A DNA stretch of 64,000 nt from Pseudomonas koreensis (GTDB lineage Bacteria > Pseudomonadota > Gammaproteobacteria > Pseudomonadales > Pseudomonadaceae), in assembly GCF_024169245.1 (NCBI RefSeq), contig NZ_JALJWP010000001.1:2233501-2297500 (forward strand), given 5' to 3'. A program made the position numbers and the translations under genes. Of this stretch, positions 16,995-26,081 are shown piece after piece. The first letter of the stretch is position 1; each line of letters opens with the position of its first letter. The notes below the pieces were generated by a model. The model did no database searches, was not told the DNA's origin, and worked only from the letters and a program-made list of their open reading frames with translations.

Positions 16995-17006
16995 GACCTA
17001 CAACTT
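16983..17006. promoter_or_regulatory. Candidate FadR-type operator over the kdgD promoter
   Basis: AAGTTGTA and TACAACTT are a perfect 8-bp inverted repeat with an 8-base spacer. It contains GT...AC half-sites of the kind bound by FadR-subfamily regulators and covers the -10 element, so binding should repress kdgD. Confidence 0.5.
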
Positions 17007-17063
17007 CGGCGAAGGCTGAACGGTCCACTCACAATAAAACGTTGCTACCAGGGTGTTCGAATA

Positions 17064-17975
17064 ATGAATCCACAAGAACTGAAGTCCATCCTCTCTGCCG
17101 GCCTGCTGTCTTTCCCGGTGACCGATTTCAACGCGCAAGGCGATTTCAATCGCGCGGGCTACATCAAACGCCTGGAATGGCTGGCTCCGTATGGTGCTTC
17201 GGCTCTATTCGCCGCCGGCGGCACCGGTGAGTTTTTCTCCCTGGCCGCCAGCGAATACTCGGAAATCATCAAGACCGCCGTCGACACCTGCGCCACCAGC
17301 GTGCCAATCCTCGCCGGCGTCGGTGGTTCGACCCGCCAGGCCATCGAATACGCTCAGGAAGCCGAGCGTCTGGGCGCCAAAGGTCTGTTGCTGCTGCCGC
17401 ACTACCTGACCGAAGCGAGCCAGGACGGTGTTGCCGCGCACGTTGAAGCCGTGTGCAAATCGGTGAAGATCGGCGTGGTCGTCTACAACCGCAACGTTTG
17501 CCGCCTCACCGCGCCGTTGCTGGAACGTCTGGCCGAGCGCTGCCCGAACCTGATCGGCTACAAGGATGGCCTGGGCGATATCGAGTTGATGGTGTCGATC
17601 CGCCGCCGCCTCGGTGATCGCTTCAGCTACCTGGGTGGGCTGCCGACCGCTGAAGTCTACGCCGCGGCCTACAAGGCTTTGGGCGTGCCGGTTTACTCCT
17701 CGGCGGTGTTCAACTTCATCCCGAAAACCGCGATGGACTTCTACCACGCGATCGCTCGCGAAGATCACGCTACCGTCGGCAAGATCATCGACGACTTCTT
17801 CCTGCCATACCTGGACATCCGCAACCGCAAGGCCGGTTACGCCGTGAGCATCGTCAAGGCCGGTGCAAAAATCGCCGGCTATGACGCAGGCCCGGTGCGT
17901 GCGCCGCTGACCGACCTGACCGGCGAAGAATACGAAATGCTCGCCGCGCTGATCGACAAGCAAGGCGCGCAATAA
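17064..17975 (+). CDS. kdgD: 5-dehydro-4-deoxyglucarate dehydratase (KdgD)
   Basis: A 303-residue member of the DapA/N-acetylneuraminate lyase family, EC 4.2.1.41. It dehydrates and decarboxylates 5-keto-4-deoxyglucarate to 2-oxoglutarate semialdehyde. The Schiff-base lysine is K167 in IGYKDG, the catalytic Tyr is Y141 (VVVYNRN), and GGTGE (52-56) binds the substrate carboxylate. Length is typical. The ATG at 17064 starts the conserved family N-terminus; the ribosome site is weak. It is followed by a hairpin terminator with a GCAA loop and then the dehydrogenase gene for its product, so function and context agree. Confidence 0.92.
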   Translation: MNPQELKSILSAGLLSFPVTDFNAQGDFNRAGYIKRLEWLAPYGASALFAAGGTGEFFSLAASEYSEIIKTAVDTCATSVPILAGVGGSTRQAIEYAQEAERLGAKGLLLLPHYLTEASQDGVAAHVEAVCKSVKIGVVVYNRNVCRLTAPLLERLAERCPNLIGYKDGLGDIELMVSIRRRLGDRFSYLGGLPTAEVYAAAYKALGVPVYSSAVFNFIPKTAMDFYHAIAREDHATVGKIIDDFFLPYLDIRNRKAGYAVSIVKAGAKIAGYDAGPVRAPLTDLTGEEYEMLAALIDKQGAQ

Positions 17976-17987
17976 ACCAGAGAAGCG

Positions 17988-18014
17988 AAGCCGCTGAGCA
18001 ATCAGCGGCTTTTT
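17988..18014 (+). terminator. Intercistronic terminator between kdgD and the dehydrogenase gene
   Basis: AAGCCGCTGA and TCAGCGGCTT form a 10-bp stem closed by a GCAA tetraloop, with five Ts at its end. It probably reduces, rather than abolishes, read-through to the next gene. Confidence 0.7.
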
Positions 18015-18046
18015 GCGTGAAGGCTTTTAGAGTTGAGGGCTGCCCT

Positions 18047-19492
18047 GTGACAACTGCAAAACGCTACGACAACTACATCAATGGCGAATGGGTCGCCGGT
18101 GCCGATTACTCGGCCAACATCAACCCGTCGGAACTCAGCGACACCATCGGCGACTACGCCAAGGCCGACCTGACCCAAGTCAACGCCGCCATCGACGCCG
18201 CCCGCGCTGCGTTCCCGGCGTATTCCACATCGGGCATCCAGGCCCGTCACGATTCGCTGGATAAAGTCGGCACTGAGATCCTGGCTCGTCGCGAAGAGCT
18301 CGGCACCCTACTGGCCCGTGAAGAAGGCAAGACCCTGCCGGAAGCGATCGGTGAAGTGACTCGCGCCGGCAACATATTCAAGTTCTTCGCCGGTGAATGC
18401 CTGCGTCTGTCCGGCGATTACGTGCCATCGGTACGCCCGGGCGTCAACGTTGAAGTCACTCGCGAAGCGCTGGGCGTGGTCGGTCTGATCACCCCGTGGA
18501 ACTTCCCGATCGCCATCCCGGCGTGGAAAATCGCCCCGGCCCTGGCCTACGGCAACTGCGTCGTGCTCAAGCCTGCGGATCTGGTTCCGGGCTGCGCCTG
18601 GGCACTGGCCGAAATCATCTCCCGCGCGGGCTTCCCGGCCGGTGTGTTCAACCTGGTAATGGGCAGCGGTCGCGTGGTTGGCGAGGCGTTGGTCAACAGC
18701 CCGAAAGTCGACGGCATCAGCTTCACCGGTTCGGTAGGCGTTGGCCGGCAGATCGCGGTCAACTGCGTTTCGCGCCAGGCCAAGGTTCAGCTGGAAATGG
18801 GTGGCAAGAACCCGCAGATCATTCTCGACGACGCCGACCTCAAGCAAGCGGTCGAGCTGTCGGTGCAGAGCGCGTTCTACTCCACCGGCCAGCGTTGCAC
18901 CGCGTCGAGCCGTCTGATCGTTACTGCCGGTATCCACGACAAGTTCGTCGAAGCCATGGCTGAGCGCATGAAGTCGATCAAGGTCGGTCACGCCCTGAAA
19001 GCCGGCACTGACATCGGTCCGGTGGTGTCCCAGGCGCAGCTTGAACAGGACATGAAGTACATCGATATCGGCCAGTCCGAAGGTGCACGGCTGGTCAGCG
19101 GTGGTGGTGTGGTGACCTGCGATACCGAAGGCTACTTCCTCGCCCCAACGCTGTTCGCCGACAGTGAAGCGTCGATGCGCATCAGCCGCGAAGAGATCTT
19201 CGGCCCGGTGGCCAACATTGTGCGCGTGGCCGATTACGAAGCCGCGCTGGCGATGGCCAACGACACCGAGTTCGGCCTTTCGGCCGGCATCGCGACCACC
19301 TCGCTGAAGTACGCCAACCACTTCAAACGCCACTCCCAGGCCGGGATGGTGATGGTCAACCTGCCGACCGCCGGCGTGGATTACCACGTACCGTTCGGTG
19401 GCCGTAAAGGCTCGTCCTACGGCTCCCGCGAGCAAGGCCGCTATGCGCAAGAGTTCTACACGGTCGTGAAGACCAGTTACATCGGCTCCTGA
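18047..19492 (+). CDS. 2,5-dioxovalerate (alpha-ketoglutarate semialdehyde) dehydrogenase
   Basis: A 481-residue NAD(P)-dependent aldehyde dehydrogenase, probable EC 1.2.1.26, which oxidises 2-oxoglutarate semialdehyde from KdgD to 2-oxoglutarate. Catalytic residues are visible: N152 (TPWNFP), E250 (LEMGGKNP) and C284 (GQRCTASSR). The GTG at 18047 is chosen because GAGGG lies eight bases upstream and the homologous N-terminus begins there. It lies between kdgD and the transporter gene. Substrate is inferred from context; the family itself is certain. Confidence 0.9.
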   Translation: MTTAKRYDNYINGEWVAGADYSANINPSELSDTIGDYAKADLTQVNAAIDAARAAFPAYSTSGIQARHDSLDKVGTEILARREELGTLLAREEGKTLPEAIGEVTRAGNIFKFFAGECLRLSGDYVPSVRPGVNVEVTREALGVVGLITPWNFPIAIPAWKIAPALAYGNCVVLKPADLVPGCAWALAEIISRAGFPAGVFNLVMGSGRVVGEALVNSPKVDGISFTGSVGVGRQIAVNCVSRQAKVQLEMGGKNPQIILDDADLKQAVELSVQSAFYSTGQRCTASSRLIVTAGIHDKFVEAMAERMKSIKVGHALKAGTDIGPVVSQAQLEQDMKYIDIGQSEGARLVSGGGVVTCDTEGYFLAPTLFADSEASMRISREEIFGPVANIVRVADYEAALAMANDTEFGLSAGIATTSLKYANHFKRHSQAGMVMVNLPTAGVDYHVPFGGRKGSSYGSREQGRYAQEFYTVVKTSYIGS

Positions 19493-19506
19493 TACAGCAA
19501 TATCCC

Positions 19507-19591
19507 TGTAGGAGCTGCCGAAGGCTGCGATCTTTGCTTTGAAGATCAAAAGATCGTCCGATCGCGGCCCGAGCCTTCGGCAGCTCCTACA
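19507..19591. repeat. REPIN, GTAGGAGCTGCCGAAGG family
   Basis: Inverted arms around 19507-19532 and 19560-19591 (AGGAGCTGCCGAAGG type), with GATCAAAAGATCG in the spacer. It sits inside the hexarate gene cluster, between the dehydrogenase and transporter genes. Confidence 0.85.
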
Positions 19592-19656
19592 GGGAATAAA
19601 TGCAAGACCAAAGAAGCTTCACCCCGCATAAAAATAATCAGTGGGAGTACATCTGC

Positions 19657-21018
19657 ATGCAATCCTCCAAGCCGACTCACGTCCGCTATTTGATCCTGCT
19701 CATGCTGTTTCTGGTGACCACGATCAACTACGCCGACCGTGCCACGATCGCCATTGCCGGCTCCAGCCTGCAAAAGGATCTGGGCATTGACGCCGTTACC
19801 CTCGGCTACATCTTCTCCGCATTCGGTTGGGCCTACGTCGCCGGGCAAATTCCCGGTGGCTGGCTGCTCGATCGCTTCGGCTCGAAAAAAGTCTATGCCC
19901 TGAGCATTTTCACCTGGTCGCTGTTCACCGTGCTGCAAGGCTTTGTCGGTGAATTCGGCATGTCCACGGCAGTGGTCGCGCTGTTCATGCTGCGCTTCCT
20001 CGTGGGCCTGGCCGAAGCGCCATCGTTCCCTGGCAACGCGCGCATCGTCGCCGCGTGGTTCCCGACCGCTGAACGCGGCACCGCTTCGGCGATCTTCAAC
20101 TCGGCGCAGTACTTTGCCACCGTGTTGTTCGCGCCGCTGATGGGCTGGATCGTCTACAGCTTCGGCTGGGAGCACGTGTTCATCGTCATGGGTATCCTCG
20201 GCATCGTGTTCTCGCTGGTGTGGCTGAAAGTCATCTACAGCCCGCGCGAGCACCCACGCGTCAACGAGGCCGAGTTCAAGCACATCGCTGACAACGGCGG
20301 CATGGTCGACATGGATCAGAAGGGCAAGAAGTCCGACGGTCCGAAGTGGGATTACATCCGTCAGTTGCTGACCAATCGCATGATGCTCGGTGTGTATCTG
20401 GGCCAGTACTGCATCAACGGCATCACCTATTTCTTCCTGACCTGGTTCCCGGTGTATCTGGTGCAAGAGCGTGGCATGACCATTCTCAAGGCCGGTTTCA
20501 TCGCCTCGTTGCCGGCCATCTGCGGCTTTATCGGCGGCGTGCTTGGCGGGGTGATTTCCGACTACCTGCTGCGCAAGGGCCACTCGCTGACCTTCGCCCG
20601 CAAGGCGCCGATCATCGCCGGTCTGCTGGTTTCGAGCAGCATCGTTGCGTGCAACTATGTCGAAGTGGAATGGATGGTCGTGGGCTTCATGGCGCTGGCA
20701 TTCTTCGGCAAAGGTGTTGGCGCACTGGGCTGGGCGGTGGTCTCCGACACTTCACCTAAACAGATCGCCGGTCTGAGCGGTGGCCTGTTCAACACCTTCG
20801 GCAACATCGCTTCGATCACCACACCAATCGTGATTGGCTACATCATCAGCTCCACCGGTTCGTTCAAATGGGCGCTGGTGTTTGTCGGTGCCAACGCCCT
20901 GGTCGCGGTGTTCAGCTACCTGGTGATCGTCGGCCCGATCAAGCGTGTGGTCTTGAAAGAGCCGCCAGCCAAGGGCGGTAATGAAGCCACCGGCAATTTG
21001 TCTCAAGCGCATTCCTGA
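19657..21018 (+). CDS. gudP: Hexarate (glucarate/galactarate) MFS transporter, GudP-like
   Basis: A 453-residue major facilitator of the anion:cation symporter family, with twelve predicted membrane helices and a charged central loop (about residues 195-230). The first helix carries [15 protein letters not shown], and the loop after helix 2 has the DRFGSKK motif typical of GudP and GarP. The ATG at 19657 has GGGAG upstream, preferred over an ATG at 19600 that overlaps the REPIN. It should import D-glucarate or galactarate across the inner membrane for the enzymes encoded on either side. garD follows after eleven bases. Confidence 0.9.
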   Translation: MQSSKPTHVRYLILLMLFLVTTINYADRATIAIAGSSLQKDLGIDAVTLGYIFSAFGWAYVAGQIPGGWLLDRFGSKKVYALSIFTWSLFTVLQGFVGEFGMSTAVVALFMLRFLVGLAEAPSFPGNARIVAAWFPTAERGTASAIFNSAQYFATVLFAPLMGWIVYSFGWEHVFIVMGILGIVFSLVWLKVIYSPREHPRVNEAEFKHIADNGGMVDMDQKGKKSDGPKWDYIRQLLTNRMMLGVYLGQYCINGITYFFLTWFPVYLVQERGMTILKAGFIASLPAICGFIGGVLGGVISDYLLRKGHSLTFARKAPIIAGLLVSSSIVACNYVEVEWMVVGFMALAFFGKGVGALGWAVVSDTSPKQIAGLSGGLFNTFGNIASITTPIVIGYIISSTGSFKWALVFVGANALVAVFSYLVIVGPIKRVVLKEPPAKGGNEATGNLSQAHS

Positions 21019-21029
21019 GGAGCGGCGTC

Positions 21030-22583
21030 ATGCAGTTGATTGAACATTCCGACTCGCCGCGCTACATCCGCCTGCACGAGCGGGACAACGTGGTAGTGGT
21101 GGTCAACGATCAGGGCGTACCGGCCGGTACCGAGTTTGCCGATGGCCTGGTCACCGTGGATTTCGTGCCGCAGAGCCACAAGGTCACCCTGGAGGACATT
21201 CCCGAAGGCGGCCCGGTGATTCGTTACGGGCAGATCATTGGCTATGCGTTGCAGCCGATTCGTCGTGGCAGTTGGGTCAAGGAAGATCAACTGCGCATGC
21301 CGACCGCGCCGCCGCTGGACAGCCTGCCGCTGTCCACCGATGTGCCGGCCGCGCAGGCACCGCTGGAAGGCTTCACCTTCGAGGGTTATCGCAACGCTGA
21401 CGGTACCGTCGGCACACGCAATATTCTCGGTATCACTACGACCGTGCAGTGCGTCACCGGCGTGCTCGATCACGCGGTAAAACGCATCAAGGAAGAGCTG
21501 CTGCCGAAGTACCCGCACGTCGATGACGTGGTGGCGCTGACTCACAGTTATGGCTGCGGCGTGGCGATCACCGCCACCGACGCCTATATCCCGATTCGTA
21601 CCGTGCGCAATCTGGCGCGCAACCCGAACCTGGGCGGCGAGGCGCTGGTGATCAGTCTGGGCTGCGAAAAATTGCAGGCCGGGCAGGTGATGCACGAGGA
21701 CGATGCGTCTGTGGATCTCAGCGATCCGTGGTTGTACCGCTTGCAGGACTCCAGTCACGGTTTCACCGAAATGATCGAGCAGATCATGCAACTGGCTGAA
21801 GTCCGCTTGAAGAAGCTCGACCAGCGCCGCCGCGAAACCGTGCCGGCCTCCGAGCTGATTCTCGGCATGCAGTGCGGCGGCAGTGATGCCTTCTCCGGCA
21901 TCACCGCCAACCCGGCACTGGGTTATGCCTCGGACCTGCTGTTGCGTGCGGGGGCGACGGTGATGTTTTCCGAAGTCACCGAAGTGCGCGATGCGATCTA
22001 CCTGCTGACTTCACGGGCGCAGACGCAGACCGTCGCCGAAGAGCTGGTGCGCGAGATGGACTGGTACGACCGTTACCTGGCCAAGGGCGAGGCTGATCGC
22101 AGTGCCAACACCACGCCAGGCAACAAGAAGGGCGGGTTGTCGAACATTGTCGAGAAGTCGCTGGGCTCGATCGTCAAGTCCGGCAGCAGCGCGATCAATG
22201 GCGTGCTCGGCCCGGGCGAGCGTTTCAAGCGCAAGGGCCTGATTTTCTGTGCGACGCCGGCGAGTGATTTTGTCTGCGGTACGCTGCAACTGGCGGCGGG
22301 GATGAACCTGCACGTGTTCACTACGGGGCGCGGCACGCCTTACGGGCTGGCCATGGCGCCGGTGGTCAAGGTGTCGACACGGACTGAATTGGCGCAGCGC
22401 TGGCCGGACCTGATCGACATCGATGCCGGCCGCATTGCTACCGGGCGAGCGACCATCGAAGAACTCGGCTGGGAGTTGTTTCACTACTACCTGGATGTGG
22501 CCAGTGGCAAGCAACAGACCTGGGCGGAGAAGCACAAGCTGCACAACGACATCACCTTGTTCAACCCGGCGCCGATTACCTGA
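21030..22583 (+). CDS. garD: Galactarate dehydratase (GarD)
   Basis: A 517-residue UxaA/GarD family dehydratase, EC 4.2.1.42, converting galactarate to 5-keto-4-deoxyglucarate, the substrate of KdgD. It has an N-terminal SAF-type domain (about residues 15-90), a middle domain starting near [14 protein letters not shown], and the C-terminal UxaA domain with Cys-containing motifs ([24 protein letters not shown]) expected to bind iron. GAGGAG precedes the ATG. It is last in the hexarate module. No glucarate dehydratase (gudD) is in the window, so either galactarate is the main substrate or gudD lies elsewhere. Confidence 0.93.
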   Translation: MQLIEHSDSPRYIRLHERDNVVVVVNDQGVPAGTEFADGLVTVDFVPQSHKVTLEDIPEGGPVIRYGQIIGYALQPIRRGSWVKEDQLRMPTAPPLDSLPLSTDVPAAQAPLEGFTFEGYRNADGTVGTRNILGITTTVQCVTGVLDHAVKRIKEELLPKYPHVDDVVALTHSYGCGVAITATDAYIPIRTVRNLARNPNLGGEALVISLGCEKLQAGQVMHEDDASVDLSDPWLYRLQDSSHGFTEMIEQIMQLAEVRLKKLDQRRRETVPASELILGMQCGGSDAFSGITANPALGYASDLLLRAGATVMFSEVTEVRDAIYLLTSRAQTQTVAEELVREMDWYDRYLAKGEADRSANTTPGNKKGGLSNIVEKSLGSIVKSGSSAINGVLGPGERFKRKGLIFCATPASDFVCGTLQLAAGMNLHVFTTGRGTPYGLAMAPVVKVSTRTELAQRWPDLIDIDAGRIATGRATIEELGWELFHYYLDVASGKQQTWAEKHKLHNDITLFNPAPIT

Positions 22584-22603
22584 TCGTTGCAGGGAAGATC
22601 AAA

Positions 22604-22953
22604 CCCCCCCTCACCCCAGCCCTCTCCCGGAGGGAGAGGGGGCCAACCGGGTTGTCTTGCGTGGTACATCGACCTGAGAGATCGAGTCGATTATGGATTT
22701 GACCAGCACTGCTCGATTCAGTGATGTGTTTTCAGGTCGGTGAATGTCTTGAATATCCCCCGATCAGTCCCCTCTCCCTCTGGGAGAGGGAGCCGACCGG
22801 GTTGTCTTGCGTGGTACATCGACCTGGAAGATCGAGTCGATTATGGCTTTGACCAGCACTGCTCGATTCAGTGATGTGTTTTCAGGTCGGTGAATGTCTT
22901 GAATATCCCCCGATCAGTCCCCTCTCCCTCTGGGAGAGGGTTAGGGTGAGGGG
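22604..22953. repeat. CTCTCCC/GGGAGAG palindrome array with 150-bp tandem duplication
   Basis: The same palindrome family as at 9156-9414. The left end has CCCCTCACCCCAGCC before the palindrome (about 22605-22640), a middle copy lies at 22770-22792, and the right end at 22920-22953 carries TTAGGGTGAGGGG. The two spacers are near-identical 150-bp copies: GTTGTCTTGCGTGGTACATC occurs at 22651 and 22801. No gene lies between garD and the next start (22584-23013), and I see no promoter I would trust. Confidence 0.75.
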
Positions 22954-23013
22954 CTTTTCCAGCTTTTGGCTTATCATTAGCCCCCTATCGACGCTCACCC
23001 AAGGCTCCCCGGC

Positions 23014-23955
23014 ATGCTGGCAATCTTTCTTGAAACCCTGAACATCACCGCGCCGGTGTTTGCCATGCTGTTTCTCGGTGTGCTGCTCAAACGCATCGAC
23101 TGGATCAACGACAACTTCATTCACACCGCCTCGTCGCTGGTGTTCAACGTGACCATGCCGGCGCTGCTGTTTCTCGGCATCCTCCACGCTGACCTGCACG
23201 CCGCTCTGCAACCGTCGCTACTTATCTATTTTTCTCTCGCCACGTTGGTGAGTTTCGCCGTGGCCTGGGGCTGGGCGATTTTCAAGTGTCCGCGTGAAGA
23301 TCGCGGTATCTACACCCAGGGCGCGTTTCGCGGTAACAACGGCGTGATCGGTCTGGCGCTCGCCGCGAGCATGTACGGCGATTACGGTATCTCCCTCGGG
23401 GCGATTCTCGCGGCGCTGGTGATCCTGTTCTACAACACGCTGTCGACCATCGTGCTGGCGGTGTACAGCCCGGTGATCAAGTCCGATCCGTGGAGCATCT
23501 GCAAAAGCGTGTTCAGCAACCCGCTGATCATCAGCGTGATTTCCGCGGCGCCGTTCGCCTATTTCAAGATCGGACTGCCGGGCTGGCTGGAAACCTCTGG
23601 CCAGTATCTGGCGCAGACCACATTGCCGCTGGCGCTGATTTGTATCGGTGGCACGCTGTCGCTGGCGGCGTTGCGCAAGAGCGGCAAGATGGCGCTCAGC
23701 TCCAGCCTGGTGAAGATGGTCGGTTTGCCGGTGCTGGCGACACTGGGGGCATGGCTGTGGGGCTTTCGCGGGGCGGAACTGGGGATTCTGTTTCTCTACT
23801 TCGGCAGCCCGACGGCAGCGGCGAGTTTCGTCATGGCCCGGGCAGCGCAGGGCAATCATGAGCTGGCAGCGGCGATTATCGTGATGACCACGTTGATGGC
23901 GGCGATCACCACCAATGTCGGGATCTTTGTGTTGCAGTGGGGTGGGTGGATCTGA
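23014..23955 (+). CDS. AEC-family transporter (auxin efflux carrier type)
   Basis: A 313-residue inner membrane protein with about ten predicted helices and the two-half architecture of the AEC family (malonate, malate and amino-acid carriers in bacteria). The first half has FRGNNGVIGLALAASMYG and the second FGSPTAAASFVMARA, the pair of polar loops typical of the family. The ATG follows CTCCCCGGC, a weak ribosome site. It is not clearly tied to its neighbours: a repeat array separates it from garD and a REPIN follows. Substrate unknown. Confidence 0.85.
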   Translation: MLAIFLETLNITAPVFAMLFLGVLLKRIDWINDNFIHTASSLVFNVTMPALLFLGILHADLHAALQPSLLIYFSLATLVSFAVAWGWAIFKCPREDRGIYTQGAFRGNNGVIGLALAASMYGDYGISLGAILAALVILFYNTLSTIVLAVYSPVIKSDPWSICKSVFSNPLIISVISAAPFAYFKIGLPGWLETSGQYLAQTTLPLALICIGGTLSLAALRKSGKMALSSSLVKMVGLPVLATLGAWLWGFRGAELGILFLYFGSPTAAASFVMARAAQGNHELAAAIIVMTTLMAAITTNVGIFVLQWGGWI

Positions 23956-23985
23956 TCTGGATTCTGCGGTGTTGCTTATGGCCTA

Positions 23986-24051
23986 ATCGCGAGCAGGCTC
24001 ACTCCTACATTAGGAATGCGTTTCCCTTGTAGGAGTGAGCCTGCTCGCGAT
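23986..24051. repeat. REPIN, GTAGGAGTGAGCC family
   Basis: Inverted arms 23986-24009 and 24028-24051 with an 18-base spacer, between the convergent AEC transporter and decarboxylase-family genes. Confidence 0.85.
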
Positions 24052-24072
24052 AGCTGTTTCAGCCGCGGCGGG

Positions 24073-24453
24073 TCACTGCGGCTTCTGGTAGGTATCAATC
24101 ACTTCCTGCGCCGCGCGAAACGCATCGATCGCCGCCGGCACGCCGGCATACACCGCGCAATGCAGCAGCGCCTCGCGAATCTCCTCCACTGTGCAGCCAT
24201 TGTTCAGCGCGCCGCGCACGTGGCCCTTCAACTCCTGCGGGCACTTCAATGCAGTCAGCGCTGCGAGGGTGATCAGGCTGCGGGTTTTCAGCGACAGACC
24301 ATCGCGATTCCACACCCCGCCCCACGCATGTTCATTGACGAAATCCTGCAACGGCTGGGTAAATTCGCTGGCATTGCCCAGCGCGCGATCAACGAAGGCA
24401 TCGCCCATGACCTGGCGACGGATTTCAACCCCGGACTGCTTCGACTCGCTCAT
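24073..24453 (-). CDS. Carboxymuconolactone decarboxylase family protein
   Basis: A 126-residue all-helical protein of the CMD/AhpD-like superfamily. Most similar in layout to PcaC: N-terminal GVEIRRQVMGDAFVDRAL, the middle LTALKCPQELKGHVRGALN, and the C-terminal EIREALLHCAVYAGVPAA motif. It has one Cys at the middle position (LKCPQEL) and one in LLHCAVYAG, not the CxxC of AhpD. The gene overlaps the antiporter stop codon by four bases (ATGA), so it is co-translated with it. The rest of the protocatechuate pathway is absent, so a role in aromatic degradation is doubtful and the physiological reaction is open. Confidence 0.85.
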   Translation of the reverse strand: MSESKQSGVEIRRQVMGDAFVDRALGNASEFTQPLQDFVNEHAWGGVWNRDGLSLKTRSLITLAALTALKCPQELKGHVRGALNNGCTVEEIREALLHCAVYAGVPAAIDAFRAAQEVIDTYQKPQ

Positions 24454-25544
24454 GGCACATCTCTCTTGTGGTGTTGGCGACGCCAGGCGCGGATCGACGT
24501 GAACAGCAGAAACGTCAGCAGCGCCGGCAGGACATAAAACAGCATCAAGCGCTCGAGTTTGCCGGCCAATGGCATGCCGGTGGTGAACGACACCACGTGC
24601 AGCCCGTAGACCAGATACAAACCCAGCAGCAGCAAGCCTTCAGCCCGGGTCACGCGGTAGCCGGAATAGAACACCGGCAGACACAGCGCAGCGACGCCGA
24701 GCATCACCGGCAGGTCGAAATCCAGCGCATTGGGGGAAACGGACAGTGGCGTCGGTGCGAGCAGCGCGGTCAGCCCGAGCACGCCGAGCAGGTTGAACAG
24801 ATTGGCGCCGATCACGTTGCCCACGGCAATGTCGCGCTGCCCGCGCAGGGCGGCGATCAGCGAGGTCGCCAGTTCCGGCAGCGAGGTGCCGACCGCGACG
24901 ACTGTCAGGCCGATGACCCGTTCCGACAGGCCAAGATCGGTGGCCACGACCACGGCGGCGCCGAGCAGCAAGCGGCCGGCGAACACCAGCATGGCCAGGC
25001 CAGCGACAATCATCAGCACACTGATCAGCCAGGATTGCTGCGTGTCCTCCGGTCTCGTGCTGTGTGGTCGGGTCGAATGCCGCGACTGGCGGAACAGCAA
25101 ACCGAGGTACAGCGCCAGAGCCCCGAGCAGCAAGACGCCATCGAAGCGGCCGAGGTCTTTATTCCAGGAAAGGATGAACACCAGCAGGCTGGCGCCGATC
25201 ATCAGCGGGATATCGAGTCGCACCAGTTGTCGCGATACGCGCAGCGGGATGATCAGCGCCGACAGGCCAAGGGTCACCAGAATGTTGAAGATGCCACTGC
25301 CGACCACGCTGCCGACGGCAATGTCCGGGTTGTCGGTCAGCGCCGCTTGCAGGCTGACAGTCATTTGCGGCGCGCTGCTGCCGAGGGCGACGATGGTCAG
25401 GCCGATGATCAGCGGGCGCACATGCAGGCGCTCGGCCAGACGCACGGCAGCGCGCACCATCAGCTCGGCGCCGATGATCAAAAGAACCAGGCCGCTGAGC
25501 AATTCGATGACGTTGATCAGCGGCAGATCGGCTAGTCCGAAAAT
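24450..25544 (-). CDS. Calcium/sodium antiporter (CaCA family), unconventional start
   Basis: A K+-independent Na+/Ca2+ exchanger-type inner membrane protein with two inverted repeats of five helices. The alpha-1 motif is GSSAPQMTVSLQA and the alpha-2 motif VGTSLPELATSLIA. The reading frame has no ATG, GTG or TTG at the expected N-terminus. The ATG overlapping the rlpA stop (TGATGG) opens only eight codons in another frame. The best start I see is ATT at 25544, eight bases after GGAG, giving 364 residues; CTG at 25526 is the alternative. The mature family N-terminus (INVIELLSGLVLLI) begins about ten residues after it. It lies between rlpA and the decarboxylase-family gene, with tight spacing on both sides. 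Confidence 0.8.
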   Translation of the reverse strand: MFGLADLPLINVIELLSGLVLLIIGAELMVRAAVRLAERLHVRPLIIGLTIVALGSSAPQMTVSLQAALTDNPDIAVGSVVGSGIFNILVTLGLSALIIPLRVSRQLVRLDIPLMIGASLLVFILSWNKDLGRFDGVLLLGALALYLGLLFRQSRHSTRPHSTRPEDTQQSWLISVLMIVAGLAMLVFAGRLLLGAAVVVATDLGLSERVIGLTVVAVGTSLPELATSLIAALRGQRDIAVGNVIGANLFNLLGVLGLTALLAPTPLSVSPNALDFDLPVMLGVAALCLPVFYSGYRVTRAEGLLLLGLYLVYGLHVVSFTTGMPLAGKLERLMLFYVLPALLTFLLFTSIRAWRRQHHKRDVP

Positions 25545-25557
25545 GGTCGGCGCTCCA

Positions 25558-25929
25558 TCAGTCGAGGGCCTGTACGCGGACCCGTGCGGTGCCGCTGCGC
25601 AGCATGCCGATTTCGTCGGCAGCCTCGCGCGACAGATCAATCAGCCGGCCACGGGTGTGCGGCCCACGGTCATTGATACGGACCACGACCGATTCATCGT
25701 TTTTCAGGTTGGTGACCTTCACCCGCGTGCCGAACGGCAACTGGCGGTGGGCGGCGGTCAGGGAATGCTGGTTGAACGCTTCGCCGCTGGCGGTGCGTTT
25801 GCCGTGGTGTCTGGCTCCGTAATAGGAGGCGACGCCGGTCTGGTCGTAACCGTGCGGGTCGATGGTGTCAGTACTGGCGCAACCGGCCAGCAGGGAGAGC
25901 AGGGCGCTGCTCAAAAACAGACGCTTCAT
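25558..25929 (-). CDS. Short RlpA-like lipoprotein (double-psi beta-barrel)
   Basis: A 123-residue lipoprotein: signal peptide with lipobox LLAGC (Cys 17), then one RlpA double-psi beta-barrel (about residues 32-120) containing [19 protein letters not shown] and VRINDRGP. The conserved Glu and Asp of RlpA-type lytic transglycosylases are present. It lacks the C-terminal SPOR domain of full-length RlpA, so it probably does not localise to septal peptidoglycan by that route. First gene of a three-gene minus-strand operon with the antiporter and decarboxylase-family genes. A REPIN lies upstream. Confidence 0.85.
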   Translation of the reverse strand: MKRLFLSSALLSLLAGCASTDTIDPHGYDQTGVASYYGARHHGKRTASGEAFNQHSLTAAHRQLPFGTRVKVTNLKNDESVVVRINDRGPHTRGRLIDLSREAADEIGMLRSGTARVRVQALD

Positions 25930-25950
25930 TCAAGGTTTCCCGGATACAAA

Positions 25951-26040
25951 TGTGGGAGCGAGCCTGCTCGCGAAGAGGCCATTTCATTCAACATCCATGT
26001 TGGATGTCAGGGCGCCTTCGCGAGCAGGCTCGCTCCCACA
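25951..26040. repeat. REPIN, GTGGGAGCGAGCC family
   Basis: Inverted arms 25951-25974 and 26017-26040; the spacer contains its own hairpin ACATCCA/TGGATGT (25991-26007). Lies between gatB (minus) and rlpA (minus). Confidence 0.85.
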
Positions 26041-26081
26041 GGGATCGGAGCCAGTCATGACTGCGGCTGGCTCCATTGTGG

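Noticed and set aside
24073..24453. Assignment as pcaC of the protocatechuate pathway
   Set aside because: Family similarity is clear, but no other pca gene is near and the gene is coupled to an antiporter; left as a family-level call.
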